Source: Apostichopus japonicus | Taxonomy: Eukaryota; Echinodermata; Holothuroidea; Aspidochirotida; Stichopodidae | Assembly: GCF_037975245.1 (NCBI RefSeq) | Contig: NC_092564.1 | Location: 13,604,484-13,668,483 of the forward strand | Reading direction: 5' to 3' | Length of the DNA: 64,000 nucleotides | Position numbers and translations under genes: made by a program | Notes under the pieces: model-generated | Seen by the model: only the letters and a program-made list of their open reading frames with translations | Database searches by the model: none | Told to the model about the DNA's origin: nothing | Shown here: positions 41,701-53,700 of the stretch, one piece after another | How the letters are laid out: the number at the start of each line of letters is the position of its first letter | Numbering within the stretch: position 1 is the stretch's first letter

Positions 41701-44700
41701 GGCAGTAGTTAAATCAGAGGAGGAGTCTGGGAAAGAGAAATTGACGACCAGTGATGGTAATACGTCATCTATGGATAATCAAGGCAATGAAAAGAATAGC
41801 AAGGTAGAAGAAACAGTTTCAGGGTCTTCAACTGCAGCCAAAACAGATGTAAAAGACAAGGAAGGTGATACCAATGTGAAAGAGACAGGGGAAGGTAATG
41901 GAGACAACCAAATTCAGGCAGTTGGTGAAAGTTTGCCCAATATCTCAGCGCCAGTGAGTGTCTCAAAACAGATCCAGGATTCTGACAAGCAGGAATCTGA
42001 GAGTAAAGAGGGATCAGTTCCTAGGACTGCTACTGTAGGTGATGATGGCTCTTCAGGAGGAGATGGAAAGGCCACCCAACAACCTCAAGGGACTCCCTCT
42101 CAAGAGGAACAGGGTGGTGTGCGAGCAACCTCATCAGAAATTTCCACTGGTGTTACTCCTGTATCTTCATCAACGCTAACCTCATTGGCACCTCTATCCG
42201 GTGTTGCTAGTGCCTCATCAGCAGTGTCCAGGCAGAACAGGCCTCTCCTTCTAGAAGAACAGCCGTTACTCCTACAAGATCTTCTGGCGAAAGAGAAGAA
42301 GGAACAGGCGGGTCAGTCTGGCAAAGTACCTCCCATGGCAGAAGGGGTCATCGCGCCGCCGTCCAGTAGTGGTGACGCGTTACCATTTCCTGAGTTAAAT
42401 GACATGGACCTTAAACAACTACAAGAGGAAGCCAAGTTAATTGCCAAAGGTGAGTTATCTTTGCTTTCATATTTTCCCTAGAGATCCATAGGTGACCTTA
42501 GAGGAGGAGGGGGGGGGGGCCTGGGGGAGCTAAAGACAAATATACTTTAGCTTCGAACAGACCTTTAGATGCACTTTGCAAGTGTGACAGAAGAACATTT
42601 AGTGTTTAATGTATAGACATAATAAAGGCTATGGGAGGTGGGGGGAGGGCGGTGGAGGATACTGTTAATCCGTTATAGGAAATCATATTTGCCATGGGTA
42701 TAGATTTTGTTTTTTTAATATCCTGTAGCTGTTAGTATTTTTAAACATCTTATTATGTCATCAAAGGCACATTATCATTAAATGATGATAATCAAATTTA
42801 TCCTGTGCATGTTATTTCCCTGAATGTCTCTCTTCTGCACTTTTACCTCTTCTCTCTGTTTTGTGATTCCCAATGCAAAACCCCTCCCCCACCCCTTCTC
42901 CCCATATTACTACCTCCTTTAAGTGCCTAGTAACAGCCACTCTAATCTTGTCTCTTTGATCTATTTCGTTAGCCTTCAAATATATACCGTGAGGTTTGGA
43001 AATTCAACGGTACTGAAAAATATCTATTATTAGTAAATAAGCACAGCACCCCTTATTTGGTTTGTTCAGATCCAATGGCTTAGGAATTTGCCCAAAAGGC
43101 CTTTGGCATAAACCCTTAAAATTCATGTATGATGGCCATAAGATTTTCCCTTCCCATACCTCTTCCAGAAATATCTACATTGTGCAAACAATCCAAAGGC
43201 AAACTTAACATATTTATTTACTTAGAGGGGGAGGCCAAGTCCCCCCTTCCTGCCCCCTTCATCTCCAAGCTGGTAATTGTGGCACATACTCATGGCCCAT
43301 TCTGGTGCAAAAATAGTGGCTATTAGCATGTTACATGCTTCACTCAATGCCATGATGTCACATGAAACCCCAGTATTGTTGCTACCCATGACCATTTATT
43401 ATAAAAAGCATCAACAATATGGACTAGCCATAGCAATCACCACATGGTGTATCTTTGGTATATAGCAATGTGAACTTAGTTTGCCAGAATTTGTATGAGA
43501 TCACCACAAGAAGCTCTAGCTGTGTTCAAGTACATGTACACTAAACCATCACCAAGCAATATTAGATGGTTCCTTTTTTCCTTCTTTTTTTTTTGAATTA
43601 TCCCACCAGCATCTTCTTGCTTTTGTCTCAATTTGATTGCTATTTTTACAGAAACATCAAGCAAAAGCAGCTTTTAGTTTCCTTTGCAAGCACAATCCTC
43701 CCTATTGTTTTGTCTGTGATGAACGTTACACTAGACAGAGTACTTCATTCTCTGCAGCAGAGGTAGACCACCTCCAGCCACAAAACAAATGCATGGAACA
43801 AAGTAATGTACCACTATAATGCTGCCTCATTTGTCACAACAGATGTATCATTTATGCAGTATCACATAGCAAATTATGATACAATATGGACAAATGCCTA
43901 CAGAAATGCATACATATATATACATTACAGTTTTGTACACACTGAACCATATATAGTATTGTCAATATTTGTATATGGAAAATCAAATTTGATAACCTCC
44001 AAAAGTGCTACACAAAATATGAATAATTATACATGGAATCCCTGTACTTCAATGCAAGATGCAAAATTCAGACTTAGCCTAGCCCTATAACTTATATATT
44101 CATGATTGCATTGCACACCTGGCACACATTGTATCTTATTGCTGAACAATTATAACAAGCAAAAATGAACAATAGTGTGTAATCAATATAACATAATTGT
44201 GCTATTGTTTACATCACATATTTTCAATACAATATTTGCATTTGGAAGTGATTTCAAATTCCTTTGTAACACATTGTGCCTCTCCAAGTTCCTGTAAGTG
44301 ATGCCTCCACGATTGTGTTTGTGATATCCTGGCATGACCATTCTGTATCCAGAGTAGTATTCCAGCTAAATCGTTGCTCTGCTTGTGAAAGTGTTGTCTT
44401 GTTTCTTGTACCCTGTGACATCATCGTATCATTTAAGCTGAAAGTGTACTTGTTTACCTAGTTTACTGTATTGCTTAGTTTTACACAACCAACACAAAAA
44501 TTGATAGGGCCACTGGTGCCTTCTTGACACATATTCAAGTCCTTCAAATGAAGCATCACAGCCTCTTATCAAATCCAACACAGCCAGTGCCTCATGGTGA
44601 CCAGTGACAAAGGTTAACATCACCTAGAAAATCCCAACCCTATTCTTTCATAACACAAAATCACTGGAAAATGTATTGTAACAAACTGGAATGTAGCATA

Positions 44701-47700
44701 TCTAAAAGTGCTCCATTTTCAGGAATAATTAACAAGATTATGAAAGAAAGAAACAAAAATCTACTTCCTGGGATAATAAAGATGGAATAAATTTGGAAAA
44801 ATTAAATTACCTTCAATCAAACTTGTTTATAGTAAGGAACAAGATACTTATGTTTATTTATATGTCTTTCCTATATTGAGTGTTACATTGTCTGACACAG
44901 GAATATTCCTTTGATATCACAGTCCTATTTTTGTTTTCATAACTTGTCTCACCCATTTTTTATGTCTTGCCCATTTCCATTTTTGCATGCTTCTTCCATT
45001 TACGAAATGAAGCCTGTTTTTTTTACAATGTTGAATGTTACCATATTTGTAAAGCTGAGCACCTCACCTTTTTCGCAAGTTACATCAAACCAAAAAAAAA
45101 AAAGAAATAAAGAAGACGCTAACTTGAATTCCAATTTGTCTTGTCAGATAACCCAACTATGCAGAGCCCTCCTGGAAATTTAACAACTGCCTACTATCCC
45201 AATCAGGGTATGTTGACATTTCCCTCGCTCTAGTTCTTCATCTCTCTCTCTCTTTTCTTTCTCTCATTCTATCTTTCTTTCTTTCTTTTCTTTCTTGTTC
45301 ATCATATTCTTTGTTCTGCATCCTCTGCTTTCAAAGCCCTCTCTGTCAGTTTTTGTCTTTTGTTGAAATGTTTTAGGTAATACTTTCAAGTTCTGATTGT
45401 GTGTTCCATTTATTTTGTGGCGGCAGACATTATGCTCCACCCGTCTGATTAAGTCAAGTTTTCCCAGTGCTGAGTAGCATACTATCACTTATAAGCTTAA
45501 AAAAAACACAAAACAGTGATAGTTTAGACTTTGACAGTACTTCTGTGAGTTGGTGTGGTTGGAAAAGAATTGTTCAAAATAAAATGGTGCTTCTTCATAG
45601 TGTAATAACATTGGAAAGCTCTAAGAACTGGAAGAGATGATTATGGTTGAAAGAAAGGACATTGGTTTTTGTCTGTGATTGGAATGGAAGGCACAATCCA
45701 AACCCCAGAAGGAAGTAGATCGTTGCTTCCATCATCGAGTGCCATGATGATGGCTTTTTGGGATGGTTTATTGGTGTTTGCCTGGAAAATGGCCAATTCT
45801 GGTTCCTTACTGAAAAGTGGTTTTATTCAGTTCGTCTACATTGCTGCACACTAACACTTATTATTAGTTCAAAGGCACTGTATTAAAAGTAAAAAATCAA
45901 AGTTTATGAAAATCAAAGTGTTTGCAGTGTCATAGTATGTTGTCATGTGATGATACCATGGAATGAACAGTCATGCATAGGATAGAACTGAAGTTTTCAA
46001 GGATGGTGGTTTCTTCTGGTGTAGCACTGTATAGTTTAATTCTATTAGCCCTTCAAAGAATAAGTGTTGGTGCATTATTGCTCGCTTGTCGAAGAAAAAA
46101 GTTTATTTTCCTAAAGTTCACCTATCTTTACCTAGTTTGCATGTAAGAATCAGGGCAGAGTTGTTTATTGTCATTACCTCCAGTGTAAGGTTGTTAAACA
46201 TCTAATAACATCTGTTTAGCGGAGAAGAAATAGTATACAGAGGACATTGCATTCAATATTAGCATGAGGAGTGAGTCTGGTTAAGGAAGTGGGATATATT
46301 TAATGTCATTTTAATAGTTACATTAGTGAAACATTACCAGATACTTAAATCTTACAGTCTGTGAATTAGAATGTATTATGCAAAAAAATTGGCTATGATG
46401 ATTTGCTAAAAAAGAACAAAAAATTAAAAATTCTCTTGCGTATGTTAGATTTGAAACATGCAAAATACAGTAGTTTATAATGTGATGGATTTGTGCCTCA
46501 TGCAGCAGTCATATCAGTGCTAGATTCTTTGTTGTCGCAGATGGCACAGCAATGGACATCTAATGACAAAATAAAGTGGCTATCAGTATTGATTACTTAT
46601 GAGTTGTCTATGTAGGTACTTTATCTTTTAATGTTACAGAAGCAGAGAAGGTTAAGAAGCCCCCTGGGCCACATGCTAGATTACTGCAAGCCATGAACCA
46701 ACAACACCAACTCAAGCAGCAACAGAATAATCCACAAAACTTTGGTCTTCACCTCGGAGGAGAGGTTGTGCCTGGATCCTTCCCAAACCAAGAGGGTATG
46801 GAACCCAGTCCTATTCCTGGTCCAAGAGGTTTCCCTCAAGGTCCAAGATTGCCAGGCCCACAGCATTTTCCCATCCCTCCACAATCACCTCTGCCACAAG
46901 GGCCAATGGTCCCTGGGATGCAGCAGATGCACAATCCACAGCAGAATTCAATGGTTCAAGTGGGAGTCATGCCGGGTGGAGGTAACCAGGTTGGCAATGT
47001 CATGCAGATGCAGCAGAATGCTATGCAACAGAGAGGTATGAGACCCGTCATGGGCAACAGGATGCCTGGACCCCCTCGAATGCCCAATGGTGTACCGAGG
47101 GTGAGACCTCCTATGATAAGTCCCAACAACCACATGCAGAATCCCAACTTTTCCATACCAGAAGGCTTCCAGAGAATGCCTGGGATGTCTGGGATACCAC
47201 CACATATGGCAGGCTATCCATACAGTCATATGGGGGACCCCTCTCAGTTTCAGAGATTTGACCCGTACGACGGCAGCGAAGAACCAGCCCCAGACAAGGA
47301 AAACGTTGAGGAATACCAGAACTGGTTGAAGAGGAGGGAGCAAGTCGTCCATAGGAGGGTGAAGTTTTTTGAGGCAGAGGTCGGGAAAGAAAGGAAGAAA
47401 AAGAAGGCTCTGGCAGCCAAGAAGAGATCTTGTGAGAAGAATAAGAAGACGATGGATGCCAAAGATGTAAAGGAATTGGAAGCCGTTACTCAACGCCACA
47501 GCCAGTTCCAGAAACACTTGGATAATGCAAGGAAACAATTTAGACAACACTCTATTTTAGCTCAGGAGTTCAAGATGAAGCAGCAACAAGCTAACCCTGC
47601 TTCCACATTTCCTCATGGCATGAGTATGCGAGCACCCTCCATGTTAGTTCAGGGACTCCCTGGAAGGAGAGGCGTGGCCCAGCAAATGATCGGCCACCAC

Positions 47701-50700
47701 CCAATGATGCAACTCGGCCCCGGTAACTTCCCCGTCAATCAACAAGATATGGACTTCAACCCTCAGGGTATGATCCCGATGGACCCACGGGGCAGGATAC
47801 ACATGAATGGACAGCAGATCATGATGAACAACCAAATGGCCATGAGGCATCCTGGACCACATCAAATGCCTCGCATGGGTACTCCACCTCAACCAAACAT
47901 GGTGCAGCCTGGACATGTTTCACCCATGATGGCCCCCAATCAGCCAATGTTACCACCCCAACACTCACCATTAGTCCATGCCTCCCAAGGGAATGTAGTT
48001 CTACAGAGTCAGCAATCTCCTATGATACCTCTACAATCACACATGGTTCAATCACCATCACCTATGATGTCACCGCAATCTCCGATGGTACCTCCTCAGT
48101 CTCCGCTTGGACCACCAGGTATCCCAGGCAGTATGCAGTCACCTCTTCTTACACAGAGTAACTCCCAGAGAGTTCAGTCACCCATGTTACCTCATGCTCC
48201 ATCCCCACTCTCTCACCTCGGTGGTATCGTATCTCATGGACACCGATCACCAATGACACTACCACAGGGCCAACAATCACCTTTACCCCAGAGAAGTCCT
48301 GTGATGATGCAGCCAGGATATCAATCTCCTCACCACCAAATGTTAATGAACCACAAGCAGGCATCAGAGGGCCAGAAGGTAACACCCTTTAGGGTGCCTG
48401 CTGGTCAACAATCACCCATGAAGTCTAGAACTGTGGTCTTACCTGGGCATCGTTCTCCAATGTTCCAGTCGGTTTCATCCCCTGTAGGTCAACTGTCCCC
48501 AATGGTCGCGTTGAGTCCATCATCATCAGTTGTTTCCCAGTCAACTGCTGCTCCTAAAAGCTCAAATAATGTGGCAATGGCTGACCAACAGTCTCCGTTG
48601 TTTTCTCACAGTCCTTCACCAATGGGTGTAAGTCATCAGTCACCTCAGAATCCTGGTCAGAAATCCCCGATGCACCCGCCTAGTATGTCACCGTTGGTTC
48701 AAAATGGCCACCAGTCTCCTATGCAGCATTCACCTGCAATGGTACCTAATCAAGGCCAGCAATCACCTATGAGACACCCAGCATCTCCGGCAATCAAAGA
48801 CAATCAGATGTCTCCCATGATGCAGCACCCCCACATGGTGGGCACACCACAGTCTGGAAATTTCCAACTCGGTCCGATGGACAATGTCAAACTGGGTCAG
48901 GCGGCAGCTATGATTGACCCTGGAAAACAGACACCTACTGGTGGTGTTCACGTCGGTATTGTGAACCAACCCTCCCATGTCGCTGTTGGCGTTGAGAATC
49001 CTTTCAGCGACGAGTTTGCACAACGTGAACGAATGGAAAAGTTCAGAATGCTACAAGAACATCAGAAACCATCAAAGGAGGCCATCATCCACAAGCTTCA
49101 GCAGCAAAGTATGGCCATGAGAGGGCATCCCCTGCCCCCTGAAATCGTCAGTCAGTTGGAATCACAAATGCAACAGCATCAAGCTCACCAAATGAATATG
49201 CAACAGTTGATCCAACCAGAACAACAGCAGCAACATCAGCAGCAGCAACAACACCAGCAGCAACACCAGCATCAACAGCAGCAGCGGAGAAGTGACATGC
49301 AGGCGCCACCAGCCGGTATGCAGTTCCTCAATCAGGTAGAACCCACTCGGGCTCCCATGCCTGTCGGTGGCACTGCCCACGCAGAGAAAGCACCGGCGGT
49401 TCCTCCAAGTTACCCTCAAAACAAACCGGCCAAGAAACCGAAGAAGAAGAAATCAAAGAAAGACAAAGAGAAACAACAACAACAACAACAACTTAGTAAA
49501 TCTCAAGATTTTACCATACCCCCCAACTCCATACTACCAGATATGTCTGCATTTGATCAGCATCTCAATGCACCATCAGCTGCCGTGGATCTGAACAGTC
49601 TACAAGGACAGGCCATTGCAGAAGCCCTGGAGAAAGGAGATCTTCGAGCAAAAACCACTCAAAACCTTCTCTTGAAGCAGCTTCTGAGAGGACCACAGCT
49701 GTGTGCAGCTAACAGTGTACCGGCGGGAGTCGTACAGATGAGTGGAGAGAATGTGATGTCTAATATACCAACCAGTCAGCCTGGAATGCCACATGCATTG
49801 CCTCATCACCCAAACGCAGAGTCGCACCTACCTCCTCAGCGGCCTTTGGCCGGCCTCCCGATGTTGCCAGCACCACCAGGGACTCTAGCCAGGACTGCCG
49901 ACAGTTCAGTGACACTAGACGACGATGCAAACATAAAGCTCACACCAGAGCAGCAGAAGCAGCTGGAGATGGTGGAAAAGTTACCCTACGTCAAAAAGAA
50001 TGGCAAACCTGCCGAGAACGACCACCAGATATTGATCGAGATCCACAGGAAGGGCAAATACTCTTCCAACAGTAAGAAGAACAAGGAGAAAGATACAGAT
50101 AGCCACAAGAAGAAACACAAAGATAAGAAGAAGAAAAAGAGAAAGAAAGGTGAGGAGAAAAAGCCAGCTTCCTTGGATGATTTGATGGCGGCGCTGAAAT
50201 CCCTGCCGATCCTACAGCTGAGTGAACCAGCCATCGAATCAAATATCTCCATCTGCCCGTTATTTGGCACACCAGCAAATGGCGGACATCGTCTGAGGGG
50301 TAGCTATGGCAATGCCATACTGGAAGGTGTGGCAGATTTCTATGGTGCTCTGGTGAATGGACCTCTAGGCAAGAAGGAGTTGGCGAATGGCCCTTCAGCA
50401 CTCACTGAAGATGAGAAGAAAAAGATTTCCAAGAAAGGTGAGCTCATTTATTATTATTTTTTTATCATTAGTTTGAAGAAAATTTCTTAAAATTGAGTTA
50501 GCAGTACAGTGTGGTTAACTAGATCCATGGTAATAGAGTTATTTCGTCTGTTGCTGCTCTTGATTGTAATAAACAAAATCAAGCCGCCTTGTAAGGCTGG
50601 CCTGGTTAAAGGTTGGGAGGTTACATCATTTATCCATGTGTCACAGTTAAGAAAGTTAGTGTAGTAGCCATGATTTCATAGAATACACTTGAATCAAGTG

Positions 50701-53700
50701 ACAACTTTCTGTCTTATAAGATAATGTGACTGCATTACATCGTGTTTCATTATCTCAATGGAACCCTCTACTTAGCATGATGTGGTACTCTCTGCCAAGA
50801 TCGGGTATTGTCATGGTGGTGATGTGTCATTATCTTGTTTACTAAACCCGACCACCCACCCCACCCCCTCTCATCCCTTGCATGTCACCTGCAACTTCCC
50901 TAAAAATTCTTGAAAATGATCAATTGTTTTGATCGGAGATGGCTCTTTCTGTTTCTATTTCTATTGTTTAGGTGTACAAGCTCTGACAGTAAAAAGTTCA
51001 GAGGTGACTGTGATGACGGGGGATGAAATCATGCAAGAAATGCAATCCCATCAGAGGACCATCACCCGCACCATTAACCATGCTTATACCGGTCGGGGAA
51101 ACCACTCAAGTCCCCTGTTTGCTCTGTCTGCAGCATCATCAGAGGCAGGCAACATCCTGTCACAGAGGAGCGGCACCAGGACCCTGGGTTCCACCACCCC
51201 CGGAGAGATCGCACCTTCCTCATCCCCAGAGTTGGAAGAGGAGGAGCCGTTGGAGACTGCAAGGATGAGAGGGCTGAGGCTGATAACCCGGAATGCGACT
51301 GAAATGGCGATGATGGCGAGGGCTGATTCACCAAACATTCCAATCATCAAACCTACTCCCAGAAAAGGTACCCGTCAGATTCTTTCTCTTAAATCTAATG
51401 AAAAAGTAAAATTTAAAAGTGAAACTTGAAGAATATGTTGTTAAGTTGTAATAAATGATGGGTCAATGCAGAATTAGAATCAATAATCTCAGCAACCTAT
51501 GCTTCATACCATATGAGACACTGGTTTCTAATTTGGTGGTTCCTAGCCAATAGTATTACTTTTCCTTTGATTATTGTCTTAAAGTCAGTATCCTGCTGTT
51601 TCCTTTATCACATAATTCATAATTGATGGGAACACAGTATGTCTTTCTACTGAGCAGAAGGACTCAAATTCAAAGCACGGTTCCATTACAGTTGCCAATA
51701 TACATAAGTGGTTACTTAATGGGATAGGGCACAGGTACGATGTTTCTCATTAATCGCTCTTTTACAGTTTAGTGACAGTCAAAATCATTTACAGGTCCCC
51801 AATATGCATTTTTTCGGAGGCTTTGAGGAAGTGGTTCAACTTGCTTGTTTTTTTTGGGGGGAGGGAAGGGGGGGCAGTAGGGTCTCACTTTGGTGAAATA
51901 GATATTTCTGTTGGAAATGGAAACTTCATTGGTTCAGTAATGTAGTGTGCATTAGCTTACCACAGTCAGTCCACAATAAGAAGAAACACTAAATCCACTC
52001 AGTGTCCTACTTGATAACTGACTTTTGAAAGTGTATATTGTGTTTTCCTCTTGAAGGGAAATCGCCTGTTGGATTAGGGAACACAGTCAATGTCTGCTTA
52101 ACCGTGGGAAGTGCAATGAATAGCAACATCAAGGAACTGCTTGGATCTATCTCCAAACTCTTGAGGGTCATAGAACCAAAGACATACGAGGTCATCCAAG
52201 GAAACGGAGATAAGGAGTGCTTTGGAGTCAAAGAGACAGCTGAAGTGCCCAAACCAGGTGAATTTTCAATTATCTCTCTCTCTCTCAGGGACACTATTTT
52301 TCATGATGTTCAACTTTCTCGATTTTGATGGCTAGGGTTTTCTCTTCTGGGGTAGGGTAAGGGAGGAGGGAGGGAGGGAGGGAGGGAGGTTTATTTTCTG
52401 AGTACTTGATTGAGAGTTTGATTAGATGAGTTTGTGAAATATCTAGCAGTGAAACGAGAGAACTTTAAGACAACAAGTTTTAAATTGCAGATGTTACCAT
52501 GAAACTGTAGTTTTGGGGATGTGGTATGGTTTGCCTGATGTTCTTGCATTGGAGTAATATCTTAACTTGATTTTTTCCATTCTTTTCAGTTCCTTCTATA
52601 GTCGATGTACCACCTGTAGAGGTCACACCGCCCACTGCCATGGAAGTAGACCACAAACCTGGCACGCCACCAAAACCTCAGGACGTGGCCGGGGCTAGAT
52701 TCTGCAAGCACTGCGATGTCATGATCGTTGGTGAAGGTATTCACAAAGTCACCGGGCCATCGGCCGATTCCAGCCACACTTTCTGTAGTACTACATGTTA
52801 CATGCAATACACCATCTCACAGAGAACGCAGTTACAACAGTCAAAGGACACTGTCACTAAAATATTGGACACTCAGAATAGTGATGGAGACAACATGACC
52901 CCACCCCCAAATGTCAATGTTCCTCTATCTGGTTCCTTACCCACGTCACCTTTACCTTCCGCTCTTTCACCACGGACGTCCAGAGCCTCGCCGGCGATCC
53001 CGACCGTGGCATCGCCCTCAGTGAGCACTTCGCCGCCGGTAACCACGTCACCTGAGGTGACTGTGTCCGTACCCCAACCTTCGGTCAAAGTGATTCTGCC
53101 AAGAGTTGACTTGAAGGAACAGCAGCAGCAGCAGCAAAAAGAACCAGCAAAGGAGGACACAAAGACGAAAGTTAGCCTAAGGAGGAAGACGGCTCCCGGT
53201 GATGAGAATGCTGTGAGTATGAATACCCCAACCTACAATGGAAGCCTATGTGGATTAAAGTTAATACCTCACCCCTCAATGGAAGCCTATGTGTGTATTA
53301 AAGTTAAGACTTCACCCCACAATGGAAGTCATGTGTATTAAAGTTCAACTACACCCCACAATGGAAGACCTTGAAATTGTTTCCTACTTCCATTAAATAT
53401 GGATCTACTTTCAACCTAATCAGAAATTCAGTATTTCCAAGTTTTCTCTTTGTTTTGATAAAGTAAATGAGTAATGTTGAAAGTTATGTGTTTATCTGTA
53501 CATAGCATGATTCTTGTCAACCACCAATGGATGTATGCGTATACTGGTTGAGACAAATGCTACTTTGTGCATTTATTACTTTGTGATATAAGACACAGCT
53601 CTATATTATGATGATTTATCAAGTATGTTATTTCTTGTTGACAGCCACAATCTAAAAAGATAAAGATGAAAAGGTGGAGGAAATGGAGCATCATTATCTC

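Noticed and set aside
46948-47550. 200-codon minus-strand open frame
   Set aside because: Antisense shadow of exon 35, which is conserved on the plus strand.
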